Part shown: one piece after another, positions 18,501 to 27,228 of the stretch
How the letters are laid out: every line of letters begins with the position of its first letter
Numbering within the stretch: position 1 is the stretch's first letter
Assembly: GCA_019638595.1 (NCBI GenBank)
Contig: JAHBTJ010000010.1
Location: 62,001 to 126,000, forward strand
Length of the DNA stretch: 64,000 bases
Origin: Chitinophagaceae bacterium
Lineage (GTDB): Bacteria > Bacteroidota > Bacteroidia > Chitinophagales > Chitinophagaceae
Direction of reading: 5' to 3'
The notes under the pieces: generated by a model
What the model was told of the DNA's origin: nothing
Seen by the model: the letters and a program-made list of their open reading frames with translations, nothing else
Database searches by the model: none
Made by a program: the position numbers and the translations under genes

Positions 18501-21500
18501 ACGATCGCCGAAGCGGCTAATGTTATAACTGCCGTTAGTGATTTACAAGAGGGTACTTATAAGTTTGAGCTGAAGGTAACCGATAATAACGGCAATACTG
18601 ATGAGGCGATTGTTACTGTTACGGTGAATGCGCAGCCATTGCCGCCGGTAGCACATGCAGGTGCCGCGCAAACAATTACATTGCCGGAAAATACCGTACT
18701 GCTTGATGGAAGTGCGTCAACGGCGCCGGCAGGTACTATTACAGGGTATGAGTGGACAAAGCTGTCGGGCCCGGCTTCGGAAGTGATAACCACTCCGGAA
18801 AATGCTACAACCAATGTGAGCAATCTTTCTGAAGGCGTATATAAATTCCAGCTTACAGTAACAGATAATAATAACGCGGTATCAACAGCTACCGTTATTG
18901 TAACTGTAAAGGCTGCACCGGTTCCGCCGGTTGCGAATGCGGGCAGCGCTGTTACCATTACATTACCCAGAGACAGTGTTACACTCGACGGATCAAAATC
19001 AACGGCGGAAGCAGGGATCAGCAGCTATGAGTGGTCAAAGGTTTCAGGACCTTCGGGTGCTGTTATACAACAACCTGCAAACGGTGTTACTACTGTAAAC
19101 GGGCTGAAAAAAGGCACCTATAAATTCCAGTTAATTATTACAGATAACAATGGTATTACTTCAACAGCTTCGGTTACCATTACGGTAAAGGATACTCCTG
19201 CGCCACCTGTTGCCAATGCAGGCGCTTCGCAGACAATTACCCTACCTGTAAATACTGTAAGGCTGGATGGTAGTGCTTCTGCTGCCCCATCGGGAAGTAT
19301 CGCCAATTTTGAATGGACTAAGCTATCTGGTCCGGCACAGGGAAATATAGAAGAGCCGGCAAACGCTGTAACAGATGTTTCAGGGCTTGAAGAAGGTGTA
19401 TATGTATTTCAATTGAGCGTAACCGATAATAATAGTGCTGTATCCACCGCTTCGGTTACCATTACGGTTAAAGCGGCTCCTGCCGCCCCGGTTGCAGATG
19501 CGGGTAATTCAGCTACTATTACACTTCCTGAAAATGCTGTTATTCTCGATGGAAGTAAGTCAACGTCCGAAAGTGGTATAAGCTCCTATACGTGGAGTAA
19601 AATATCAGGCCCTGATGACTTTACGATCGCTGATCCTGCAAGCGCTGTAAGCACGGTAACCGGATTAACAGAAGGTATATACGAGTTTGAGCTGAAAGTT
19701 ACTGATGTGAATGATATCACTTCAACAGCCATTGTTACGATCACTGTAAAAGCGGCCCCATTGCTACCGGTTGCTAACGTGGCAAATGAAAGTCAAATCA
19801 TCACACTACCTGACAATGCTGTTACGCTTGATGGAAGCAGCTCTGTTGCAGGCTCCGGAAATATCAGCGGTTACAGTTGGATAAAAGTTTCAGGTCCGGC
19901 TGCGGGAGTTATTACTGACGCCGATAAAGCAACCACAACGGTTACGGGCTTGGCAGAAGGTATATATAAATTTGAATTAACAGTAACAGATGAGAATGGA
20001 CTGTTCTCAACCGCGGTTGTAACCATTACTGTTAATCCTGCTCCGTTGCCACCTGTGGCAAATGCAGGAACAGCAAAAACAATTACGTTGCCTGAAAATA
20101 GTGTATTGCTTGATGGAAGCAAATCAACTCCAGGATCCGGTACAATTGTAAGCTACGAGTGGACTCAAATTGCAGGTACTTCGGAAGCCCTGATAGCAAC
20201 TGCCGATAAAGTATCTACTAACGTTACTGGTTTAGAAGCAGGTGTTTACCAGTTCGGGTTAGAGATAAAAGATAATAACGGGAAAACGGCAAGCGCTACC
20301 GTTACTATTACTGTAGAAGCGGCGCCTCCGCCGCCGGTGGCTAATGCAGGGAACGATCAAACCATTACCCTTCCGTTGAATACAGTTATCCTGAATGGAA
20401 GCAAATCAACTGCTGCCGCAGGAAGCATCACTAAGTATGAATGGACGAAAGTGGCCGGCCCTGCAGGAGGAACGATTGAAAAGCCAGCGGACGTAACTAC
20501 AAATGTAACCGGACTGGCAGAAGGTGTTTACCAGTTCCAGTTGAAAGTGACAGACAATATAGGGGTAAGCGCTTCCGCTATTGTTACCGTAACGGTAAAG
20601 GCTGCACCATTACCGCCGGTAGCAGATGCGGGTGATGCCCAAACGATAACATTGCCGGTAAATTCGGTAACCCTGAATGCAGGAAAATCTACCGCGCCTG
20701 CCGGCGAAATTAAAACCTATGTTTGGACTAAAACATTTGGCCCTGCCGCAGGAACGATCACCCAGAATTCAAGTGCGGTTACAACGGTAACGGGACTGGT
20801 GGCAGGTACTTACCAGTTCCAGGTAAAGGTTACTGATAATAATAACAATACAGCTACGGCTATTGTAACCATTACAGTTGAGCCGGCGCCGGTCAGACCG
20901 CCTGTTGCCGATGCCGGAGAAGATTTTTCCGTGCAATTGCCAACGGGTAATATAAAACTAAACGGAACGGCATCGTACGCTTTAGATGGAACTATTGTAA
21001 GTTATAACTGGATCAAAGTATCGGGTCCTAATCCGCTTACGATTGTAAACTCAAATACTGCAACGCCGGGCGTTCAGTTCACGCAACCAGGTACCTATGT
21101 GTTCCGGTTAACGATAACTGATTCAAACGGCTTAACGGCAAGCATGGACGTTGTGGCAGAAGTAATTGCGGCGGATGTTATACCCGAACCACCGGTAGCG
21201 GATGCCGGCGATGAAATGATCGTTGTAACATTACCTCAGCGCGAAGTAATGCTTGATGGGTCAGCATCGCATGTAAGCGTGGGAACCATTGAAAAGTATG
21301 AATGGAAGCTTGTATCCGGTGCGTCTGGCGTGCAAATGGATGATCCCTCATCGGATATTTTAAATGTGAGCGGACTGAACATGGGCGAATATGTATTCGA
21401 GCTTTCTGTTACCGACAGCAAGGGACTTACAGCCAGGGATACCGTAAAAGTGGTGGTTAACAATGCAGGAGGAAAACCAGACCTTTCGCCTCATGCAAAA

Positions 21501-21740
21501 GTATTTCCTAATCCTGTGCAATCGCAGGCTGTAATTGAGGTGTTTGGGCAGGCTAACGGCCGGGCGATCGTAGATGTGTACGACACGAATGGCAGAAAAG
21601 TACTGAGGACGGAGTTTGTGAAAAATGATGTATATGTTAATCAAAAGCTTGACATGTCTTCATTAGCGCGGGGTACCTACTTCATTGAAATTATAATTGA
21701 CTACCAGTACAGAACAGTGGTAAAAGCGATCAAGCTGTAA
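15546..21740 (+). CDS. Giant secreted esterase with about 18 PKD-like repeats and T9SS sorting domain
   Basis: A 2064-residue paralogue. It has a signal peptide ending near SFSQ (about 33), an alpha/beta-hydrolase (LLIFVHGSGERGNG, GLSMGG, SHDAW), then a continuous array of about 18 PKD/REJ-like domains (each starting PPVANAG-like and ending VTITVKA-like), and a T9SS-type tail beginning PHAKVFPNPVQSQAVIEVFG. At roughly 90 residues each the array would form a long stalk, presenting the N-terminal enzyme away from the cell surface anchor. The repeats here are diverged from one another, unlike the recent triplication in the preceding gene. The enzyme residues are intact. Substrate unknown. Confidence 0.9.
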   Translation: MKQFHPICFWRKLLLSLFILLNSFFVQQSFSQVQTQTPVTLQLHASVGGYYESLPVDYHSNPNKKYPLLIFVHGSGERGNGSQAQLPKVTANGPPKLIKQGKFPTSFTVGGKQYSFIVICPQFVGTSGSNAAMSAVLNHCLKTYRVDEQHMYVTGLSMGGLITYNYMGAYKATSDKFAAALFVCPGATSNEGRAGNIASANLPVWVTNNDEDPSAKVAKAILVVDMINAHVPAPTPKAKLTVFKSKSHDAWSKTYDPAFKEDGMNVYEWMLQYSRGGAVTPLPPVANAGTDQTITLPANSVTLDGSKSTAPSGSIASYAWTKVSGPSGGNITSAGSAKTAVTSLLEGTYQFQLKITDNKGGTATASVKVIVKPAPLPPVADAGVAQTITLPTNSVTLNGSKSTAPSGSIASYAWTKVSGPAGSTFANASSVSTTVNGLVEGVYVFQLKITDNISATATATVTVTVNAAPIPPVAQAGNDQIIELPQNSVTLDGSKSTASSGSIKTYQWTKISGPSGGNISNAGQAKTDVINLLEGTYEFELKVTDNAGLSSAAVVTITVKPAPAPPVANAGTDQTITLPVSSVVLNGSGSTAAGTITGYAWTKVTGPAGETIEEPGEVSTTISGLVKGVYKFQLKVTDNKGAASTAIVTVTVKPGAPPVANAGADQTIQLPENSVTLDGSISTAPSGNIQSYKWRKISGPAKGTILSDISAVTTVGDLEAGVYEFELSVVDNAGVSGIDIVKITVEAAAAPPVANAGDNQTITLPVNNVTLDGSSSTAASGVISSYAWIKTSGPGGAVIESPSGISTVISGLTEGIYEFELKVTDNNGATGASKVVVTVMPAPLPPVADAGTAQTVTLPVNSVILDGSSSFASSGTITAYTWAKVSGPTGETIVNPGAASTTVNGLTEGIYEFELEVTDNAGESATATVTITVKAAPLPPVANPGNDITISLPDNSITLDGSASTAPEGNISSYTWTKVSGPEGETIAEAANVITAVSDLQEGTYKFELKVTDNNGNTDEAIVTVTVNAQPLPPVAHAGAAQTITLPENTVLLDGSASTAPAGTITGYEWTKLSGPASEVITTPENATTNVSNLSEGVYKFQLTVTDNNNAVSTATVIVTVKAAPVPPVANAGSAVTITLPRDSVTLDGSKSTAEAGISSYEWSKVSGPSGAVIQQPANGVTTVNGLKKGTYKFQLIITDNNGITSTASVTITVKDTPAPPVANAGASQTITLPVNTVRLDGSASAAPSGSIANFEWTKLSGPAQGNIEEPANAVTDVSGLEEGVYVFQLSVTDNNSAVSTASVTITVKAAPAAPVADAGNSATITLPENAVILDGSKSTSESGISSYTWSKISGPDDFTIADPASAVSTVTGLTEGIYEFELKVTDVNDITSTAIVTITVKAAPLLPVANVANESQIITLPDNAVTLDGSSSVAGSGNISGYSWIKVSGPAAGVITDADKATTTVTGLAEGIYKFELTVTDENGLFSTAVVTITVNPAPLPPVANAGTAKTITLPENSVLLDGSKSTPGSGTIVSYEWTQIAGTSEALIATADKVSTNVTGLEAGVYQFGLEIKDNNGKTASATVTITVEAAPPPPVANAGNDQTITLPLNTVILNGSKSTAAAGSITKYEWTKVAGPAGGTIEKPADVTTNVTGLAEGVYQFQLKVTDNIGVSASAIVTVTVKAAPLPPVADAGDAQTITLPVNSVTLNAGKSTAPAGEIKTYVWTKTFGPAAGTITQNSSAVTTVTGLVAGTYQFQVKVTDNNNNTATAIVTITVEPAPVRPPVADAGEDFSVQLPTGNIKLNGTASYALDGTIVSYNWIKVSGPNPLTIVNSNTATPGVQFTQPGTYVFRLTITDSNGLTASMDVVAEVIAADVIPEPPVADAGDEMIVVTLPQREVMLDGSASHVSVGTIEKYEWKLVSGASGVQMDDPSSDILNVSGLNMGEYVFELSVTDSKGLTARDTVKVVVNNAGGKPDLSPHAKVFPNPVQSQAVIEVFGQANGRAIVDVYDTNGRKVLRTEFVKNDVYVNQKLDMSSLARGTYFIEIIIDYQYRTVVKAIKL

Positions 21741-22334
21741 TTACCTGAAAGGTTTATAAAAAGAAAAGGTGGCAAGCTTTAACATAGGCTTGTCACCTTT
21801 TGTATCTCCATAACAAAATATATCATTGTATACTGCAAGGTTATATAAATTATTGATCCGGTTTACTTTTTCCTCCCCGTAACAATTTTTTCCATCTATA
21901 CGTCCGGTGATATATCCATTAACCACTTCCAGCCTGGTGGCGATGCATGCTACGTTATGGGCATGGCACCATCCGGTAAGCCAATTTTGCGGAGAAGCTG
22001 AAACAATTACAACCGGCGTATTATTTGACTGGTGCTTTTTTATTTCGGCCAGTGCGCCGGGGCGTACAAGAGATGGAAGTTTGTTGCTAATGAATGAGTC
22101 GCATTTTTGCTGGAATTCGGTTTCAGTCATTCGGCCAAAGAATAATGTGAGAAGTTTTTGTTTGGCAGCGCTGTTTGAAATGAGCTTTAGTTTCATCGCT
22201 ATCAGCCAGGGCGAAAGCCGGATCATGCCACTATAAAAGGTAAAAGTTCCTTTTTGATATTTTATGATCTCAGGTAAAGTATCCTTATAGGTAATTGTTC
22301 CGTCAAAATCAAAAAAGGCAATGTTCTTCTTCAC
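21741..22334 (-). CDS. HAD-IB family phosphatase
   Basis: A 197-residue cytosolic hydrolase of the SerB-like HAD-IB group. Motif I is FFDFDGTIT (nucleophile Asp9, acid Asp11), motif II VIVSAS near 112-117, a conserved Lys region (EEKVNRI) and motif III CYGDTKGDKPML; it ends in the usual FYKPFR. It follows the SDR gene with a 4-base overlap and the UbiA gene before that. By analogy with the polyprenyl-phosphate-arabinose pathway it may dephosphorylate the 5-phosphoribosyl lipid made by UbiA. The 3' end contains the terminator stem of the convergent esterase. Confidence 0.88.
   Translation of the reverse strand: MKKNIAFFDFDGTITYKDTLPEIIKYQKGTFTFYSGMIRLSPWLIAMKLKLISNSAAKQKLLTLFFGRMTETEFQQKCDSFISNKLPSLVRPGALAEIKKHQSNNTPVVIVSASPQNWLTGWCHAHNVACIATRLEVVNGYITGRIDGKNCYGEEKVNRINNLYNLAVYNDIFCYGDTKGDKPMLKLATFSFYKPFR
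21764..21801. terminator. Terminator stem embedded in the HAD gene 3' end
   Basis: AAAAGGTGGCAAGC / GCTTGTCACCTTTT: a 14-bp stem with one non-canonical pair and a 10-base loop, A-flanked on one side and T-flanked on the other. It serves the giant esterase (stop at 21740) but lies inside the last codons of the convergent HAD gene. Confidence 0.7.
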
Positions 22335-23062
22335 AGTTTTTTCTTTTTAAAAATGGCTTCGGGAATGAATTTAATGATATACATGATCCATCGCCAGAAC
22401 CATTTCACATATAGTACATTTTTCTTTTTTTCAACGGCTTTGTATACGGCATCGGCAACCTGTTCGGGAGATGCCGTAAGAAGCGCCGGGAGGGAAAGAT
22501 GTTCCGTCATTTTAGTATAAACGAAACCCGGTAAAACGGTAAGCACGTGTACATTATGATGATACATTTTATTTCTTAAACCTGACAGATAGGCTGTAAA
22601 ACCCGCTTTAGCGCTGCCGTATATATAATTGCTTTGTCTTCCTCTTTCGCCTGCTACGGAGCTTATACCCGCAATAACGCCCTTTTTTTTCGAAGCATAA
22701 TCCTGCGCTATTATATTGAGTATGCTGACCGCCCCTGTATAATTGCTGTGAATAGTGCGCAAGGTTTCTTCCTGGTTGTTTATTACCAGTTCATTGTCGT
22801 TCATATAACCGAAAACGCATATGGTAATATCGGGCTTTGGCTGCAGTTGCTCATAAAACTGATGGTGTTGCAAAAAGTTAAGGGCGTCGAAAGCATGTGC
22901 CGTACATTCAACATTGTAACGTATAGCGATATCTGATTGTATGATTTGCAGAGGTGCAACCGATCTTGCCGCGAGTTGTATGTTATATTTATTCAATGCA
23001 AATTTTCTGGCTATTGCATTGCCAATATCGGAGGTAGCCCCAAGAATTAATACCGTAGACAT
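22331..23062 (-). CDS. SDR-family NAD(P)-dependent oxidoreductase
   Basis: A 243-residue classical short-chain dehydrogenase. The Rossmann motif is GATSDIGNAIA (8-18), the catalytic Ser lies in ISSVAGE (about 134), and Tyr148-x3-Lys152 in YGSAKAG. A C-terminal basic/aromatic stretch (KWFWRWIMYIIKFIPEAIFKKKK) could associate with membrane. In the mycobacterial pathway an SDR (DprE2) reduces the 2-keto ribose lipid to the arabinose lipid; the context (UbiA upstream, HAD overlapping downstream) suggests such a role. No FAD oxidase (DprE1) gene is in the window, so the pathway assignment is inference. Confidence 0.88.
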   Translation of the reverse strand: MSTVLILGATSDIGNAIARKFALNKYNIQLAARSVAPLQIIQSDIAIRYNVECTAHAFDALNFLQHHQFYEQLQPKPDITICVFGYMNDNELVINNQEETLRTIHSNYTGAVSILNIIAQDYASKKKGVIAGISSVAGERGRQSNYIYGSAKAGFTAYLSGLRNKMYHHNVHVLTVLPGFVYTKMTEHLSLPALLTASPEQVADAVYKAVEKKKNVLYVKWFWRWIMYIIKFIPEAIFKKKKL

Positions 23063-23082
23063 AAAGCTTTTTCGAATGCTGT

Positions 23083-23961
23083 TTAAAAATCAATTTGCTT
23101 GATGTAGAGCAGGAAGTAAAAACTGATCATCCATAAAAGAATGGATACCTGTATAAATCTGTCTTTGTATAATATTTTAGTGGGAGATCCTGAGTCGCTC
23201 TTAACATAAATGATTTGCAGGTATCGCATTATACCCGCCATTACAAACAGTGAAGTATAATATAGCCTTTGGGTTTCATGCTGCTTAATTACGTTATCGG
23301 ATAAGGTGTACATCAGATAAGCTACGATCATAACAGCCGATACAAGCGCCAAAAGCGAGTTCAAAAAATCCAGTGTATATCCTTTTACGGCTTTTCTCAT
23401 ATTGGTGCCGGATGCCAGGGTAAGCAGCACATCATCACGGCGTTTACCGATTGCCATGAACAATGCCAGCAGGAATACCATTATGTTCATCCATATTGTT
23501 ACGTTCACTTCTCCTAAAATTCCACCCGAGCGCACCCGTATGGAAAAGCCGATGGCAATGATAAAAATATCAAGAATAGGGATTGATTTTAACCCGAATG
23601 TATAACCCATGTTCAGGAAAAAATATACGCCCAGCAAATAGAAAAAGGTTTGGTTAATGATATAAGCGCCGGTAAAGCCTGCTACTACAAGGATACCGAA
23701 GATTACAAGAGCTATCGTGGGAGATACTTTACCTGAAGCAAGAGGACGCTTACGTTTTACCGGGTGATTTTTGTCTTCTTCCCTGTCGGCATAATCATTA
23801 ATTATATATATGCTGCTGGCAATACAGCAAAATGAACCTATACCCAGGGCCAGGTTAAGAGCTCTTTCCCAATCAAACAATTTACCTGCGAAAAACACGG
23901 GTATTAGCAGAAACAGGTTTTTAGCCCAGTCTTTAGGGCGTAATAGTTTAATATATGCCAC
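23083..23961 (-). CDS. UbiA-family prenyltransferase, decaprenyl-phosphate phosphoribosyltransferase-like
   Basis: A 292-residue polytopic membrane enzyme with about 8-9 helices. The first Asp-rich motif is YIINDYADREEDKNHPVKRK (52-71), followed by RPLASG, the form typical of decaprenyl-phosphate phosphoribosyltransferases rather than of quinone-pathway UbiA. The second motif region contains LDIFIIAIGFSIRVRSGG. The expected reaction is transfer of 5-phosphoribose from PRPP onto a polyprenyl phosphate at the cytoplasmic face. It is the first gene of a three-gene minus-strand operon (20 bases to the SDR) and diverges from the GT-C-like gene. Confidence 0.88.
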   Translation of the reverse strand: MAYIKLLRPKDWAKNLFLLIPVFFAGKLFDWERALNLALGIGSFCCIASSIYIINDYADREEDKNHPVKRKRPLASGKVSPTIALVIFGILVVAGFTGAYIINQTFFYLLGVYFFLNMGYTFGLKSIPILDIFIIAIGFSIRVRSGGILGEVNVTIWMNIMVFLLALFMAIGKRRDDVLLTLASGTNMRKAVKGYTLDFLNSLLALVSAVMIVAYLMYTLSDNVIKQHETQRLYYTSLFVMAGIMRYLQIIYVKSDSGSPTKILYKDRFIQVSILLWMISFYFLLYIKQIDF

Positions 23962-24152
23962 CTTAAAACAAAATATATTATAACAAAAGGCAAAGTAATA
24001 TATAAATGTAGAGAACTTTTAAAACATTCATAGAATTAAAGTTATCATATAATAAATTGTTTTAGGTATAATGCGGTATAACATAATATCTTCAATATTT
24101 ATGCTTTGATATTGCAGTTGTATAATATATTTTTACAACTTAACCCTCTGCT

Positions 24153-25772
24153 ATGAAGCAAAGTAAGGCTTTGAACTTTCTTGAGATATTTATTATTGTT
24201 TCGCTAGCCCTGTTTCCTGCTTTTCTCGCTTTTCCATACCGCGTTAATGTTTTTTTGTCGTGGGAAGGCGCCTACCGTATTAGTGAAGGACAGTTACCTT
24301 TTCGTGACTTTGGTATTCCTATGGGAGGAATGTATTGGGTTATCCCGGCCGTTTTTTTTAAAATTTTTGGCTCACAGGTCATAACGCTGGTCAAGGCGCA
24401 GGCATTTATTAATATTATTTCCGGTCTGGCATTTCGCTCTATATTAAAAAGTGTTGATGTAGTTGCGCCGGTAAAATTTGCATCGGTGCTGCTGTATTGC
24501 ATATCTTTTTCCTTTTTTAATTTTTGGCCATGGTACAATCATACCGTAGTGGTATACGGGTTTTTAGCCATTGCTTTTTTGCTAAAGCTCATTTTTGCTG
24601 CAAACACTGAGCACAAATGGCTGTATACAGCGCTTGTGGCATTGTTTACTACTTTTTCTTTTTTTACCAAACAGGATGGTGGAGGCCTTATATTTTTTAC
24701 CTGCCTGTTTATCTTATTGTATGATGCCTGGTGCGAAAAAAAATGGCAATATATCGTTACGTATGTAACAGCAACAATGGGTCTTATCTTCCTGGTAATA
24801 TTGTTTTTGTCGCGTTACGAATTTAGTTACTGGTTTAATTACGGGCAGTTCCCTCATAATTCCCGGATTTCAGGCGATGATATTATTGATGAATTTTTAG
24901 GAAGTTCACAATGGCTGAAGTTTTATATTTTTTTTGTATTACTTATAGCCATTGTACAATTCAAAAGCGTCCGGTCTTTTCTCTCCGAAAAAAAACAAAC
25001 CGTTTTTTTACTTCTTACATTGGGAATATTATGCTTTGCCACCATTTTTCAAATAACCAGCTATACGCCTACAAACAGTAATATTTTCTTCCACAGCTTT
25101 GCATTTGCTTTCATTTTAAATTTTATTGTAAGGCGATTAAAAATTGACATGCCGGTAACAAGGCTGGCGGTGTTGCTGGGAGCGGGTGTGCTGTTTTGGT
25201 GGAGCCATGTTTACTGGAATTATATGCAAAGAATGATTGTAAAGCCAGTAAAGGAAACAGGCATTGTTATGTCGCCGGCGAAAGAGAATATAGTTGGAAA
25301 GCATAACGCCAGCCTGGTTGAGAACGATACTACCATTATTCCGCAGGGAAAATGGGTAAAAGCCGGGTTGCCTGTATTACGTAAAATTAAAATGCCCGAA
25401 CCTACTGTAAAAGGGATTGAGCATATTATGAACCTGGATGTTGTAAAGAATAAAAAAGATCTGCGCGTATTAAATATGTCGGAGCTTACTTTTTTAGCCA
25501 AAGAAATTCCCTATAAATTAGAAACCGGAACAAATTTTCCGTTGTGGTATCATTTAGGAGTTGGTATGTTCAGGCGGGAGGCTAATATGTTCGAAGAAAG
25601 AATAAAGGCTAATTATTACGATGTAGTTCTTTTTGAATACCTGCCGGAGCTTAATAACTTTTACCCCTTCGAATTACGGGATATTTTGAAAGATCAATAC
25701 AGGCAGGTTGACTCCTTTTATGCACCCCGGAACACCGCGCATGGAATAATTGAAGTATATATTAAAAAGTAG
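24153..25772 (+). CDS. Multi-pass membrane protein, probable GT-C (family 39-like) glycosyltransferase
   Basis: A 539-residue protein with about 10 membrane helices in the first 370 residues and a soluble C-terminal domain (about 375-539). The N-terminal loop has WEGAYRISEGQLPFRDFGIP, close to the acidic first-loop motif of polyprenyl-phosphate-sugar dependent GT-C enzymes (PMT/ArnT/GT39). Such enzymes transfer a sugar from a polyprenyl phosphate on the outer face of the inner membrane. Divergent placement next to genes that could make a polyprenyl-phosphate pentose fits this. The exact family, donor and acceptor are not established. Confidence 0.75.
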   Translation: MKQSKALNFLEIFIIVSLALFPAFLAFPYRVNVFLSWEGAYRISEGQLPFRDFGIPMGGMYWVIPAVFFKIFGSQVITLVKAQAFINIISGLAFRSILKSVDVVAPVKFASVLLYCISFSFFNFWPWYNHTVVVYGFLAIAFLLKLIFAANTEHKWLYTALVALFTTFSFFTKQDGGGLIFFTCLFILLYDAWCEKKWQYIVTYVTATMGLIFLVILFLSRYEFSYWFNYGQFPHNSRISGDDIIDEFLGSSQWLKFYIFFVLLIAIVQFKSVRSFLSEKKQTVFLLLTLGILCFATIFQITSYTPTNSNIFFHSFAFAFILNFIVRRLKIDMPVTRLAVLLGAGVLFWWSHVYWNYMQRMIVKPVKETGIVMSPAKENIVGKHNASLVENDTTIIPQGKWVKAGLPVLRKIKMPEPTVKGIEHIMNLDVVKNKKDLRVLNMSELTFLAKEIPYKLETGTNFPLWYHLGVGMFRREANMFEERIKANYYDVVLFEYLPELNNFYPFELRDILKDQYRQVDSFYAPRNTAHGIIEVYIKK

Positions 25773-26116
25773 GCATATTAACCATGCAGATCATCGTTGA
25801 CTGTTCCCTGTGAGCAGCCCCAATGATCCCGTTTGCCATTAACTGTTTTATTACCACCCGTACTTATTTTTTACCGGCTTCCACATTTATGTAACAAAAA
25901 GTGTTGTTAAGTGTTTTATAATGAGGGAGCATTTGCTTTGTTATTGGTTTTCAGAGCCTTTATTTATTAAGTAAGGCTTTTGATCAATTATTCCGGGGCA
26001 AATTAATCTAGTGTTGAACACTTACCCCTAAGATCGTCCGCTGGTGTATTTTATATTTTTTCTACCGGGGATTCTGGTGATTTTTAAATGCGAAAATATT
26101 CGTATAACTGTCTTGT
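25773..26116. other. Intergenic region without recognised elements
   Basis: 344 bases. Only a weak hairpin (AGCCTT / AAGGCT, about 25954-25977) is seen. No coding frame of good quality and no transposon terminal repeats were found next to the transposase-like gene. Confidence 0.5.
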
Positions 26117-26803
26117 ATGAAAAATAAACTGCTTAAAGGGGCACACTTATCTGAAAAAAAATGCAGGGAAATATTACAATTGTTTTGTGATGATCTTACT
26201 GCTACCCAAATAGCCGAGATAAGTGGTGTAAGCCGGGTAACGGTTAACAGCTATTTCAGGCGTATCCGCTCCATTATTGCCGGTTTTTGCGAACAGCATA
26301 ACACTCCCGGTAACAACAAGGAACTGGAAGCATGTATGTCTAATATGTATTCGAAAGACCAGCCTGGCAGCTTAAACGGGTATTATGGTTTTTTTGTTAA
26401 TAATGGAAAGATCGGATCTACCTGGTTAGATGATTGTTGTGTAAAGCAGCTAACCGGCGATATACTGAATGAAGGCGGACTGACCGGCAATATACAGGGC
26501 TGCCAGGCTGTTGCAGATTGTAATGACTGGAAATTGTATTGGATGCATAATGGAGATTATTCCCTGTCTGCCCATAAGACAGATATAGCAGTTTTTTGGG
26601 CGCATACAAAAGGAAGGTTGCAAAAGTTTCGCGGGCTGAACAAAAGCACTTTATACTTTCATATAAAAGAGTGCGAATTCAGGTATAATTTCAGGCATAA
26701 CGATATTTTGCCCGTATTATCAGAAATCATTAATAACAAACAAATTACGCGGCAATATGTGGCAGGGGAGTATATGCAGGCAAGCGCAAAAAATATTTTT
26801 TAA
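26117..26803 (+). CDS. IS1595 (ISXO2)-type transposase relative lacking catalytic residues
   Basis: A 228-residue protein. The N-terminal helix-turn-helix (about 20-55: LTATQIAEISGVSRVTVNSY, then FRRIRSII) and the C-terminal FWAHTKGRLQKFRGLNKSTL and YFHIKECEFRYNFRHND blocks match the IS1595/ISXO2 DDE family, and YYGFFVNNGKIGS matches its central strand. By eye-alignment the first catalytic acid (normally in VDESYFG) falls in ELEACMSNMY and is missing. The final E/N region (normally NGIESFW) reads KTDIAVFW; only a middle Asp (ADCNDW) remains. The frame is intact and no terminal inverted repeats are seen. It is either a recently inactivated element or a domesticated DNA-binding protein. Confidence 0.75.
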   Translation: MKNKLLKGAHLSEKKCREILQLFCDDLTATQIAEISGVSRVTVNSYFRRIRSIIAGFCEQHNTPGNNKELEACMSNMYSKDQPGSLNGYYGFFVNNGKIGSTWLDDCCVKQLTGDILNEGGLTGNIQGCQAVADCNDWKLYWMHNGDYSLSAHKTDIAVFWAHTKGRLQKFRGLNKSTLYFHIKECEFRYNFRHNDILPVLSEIINNKQITRQYVAGEYMQASAKNIF

Positions 26804-27228
26804 CCAGAAGACAGTCTCCGGGAATTTCAGGTTTCTCTTTCCTTCAGCTCATTCCTGGATCAGTTTATTTAGTTGAAGGATAAAAGTTTTCTCATGTTTT
26901 GGTAAGCGGGTGGTTTTCTAACCACCTGTATTTTTTACGCTAATAGGAAACCTGTATTGCTTTTAAAAAAGCGGTAAAATGATGCAGCAATTCATATTTT
27001 TTTCTGTTTCAACAGCTACATTTATGAGGAATTTTGTATGATTGTAGTAACAGGTTGACAATCGTAAAACATCTTTTTTTACAGGTAAATGATACTGTAT
27101 ACTATTTTTTAGGGTGAGTATACGAAGTTACTTTGTGTCGTCAACCCTTCTGCAAAAAGCCGATATACGGAATAGGTACGAAGAAGGTAATCACAACTAA
27201 TTATTTTTAAACATTAAATCTTCGTGTT
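26804..27228. other. Intergenic region between transposase-like and 103-aa genes
   Basis: 425 bases. Apart from the hairpin at 26909-26936 it holds only AT-rich sequence and a presumed promoter for the gene at 27229; no coding frame or clear promoter motif is supported. Confidence 0.5.
26909..26936 (+). terminator. Intrinsic terminator-like hairpin
   Basis: GGTGGTT-TTCT-AACCACC followed by TGTATTTTTT, about 105 bases after the transposase-like gene. Confidence 0.65.

Noticed and set aside
9838-21644. Many long open frames antisense to the PKD esterase genes
   Set aside because: They mirror the repeat structure of the sense genes, give low-complexity Val/Ala/Ser/Pro translations and have no start signals or family features.
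15546-21740. Repeat array that might be mistaken for a CRISPR or satellite array
   Set aside because: The repeats are coding, about 270-290 bp in period, diverged and in one open frame; no short direct repeats with unique spacers occur.
25773-27228. Terminal inverted repeats or target-site duplication around the transposase-like gene
   Set aside because: No matching inverted ends or short flanking duplications could be found by eye on either side.
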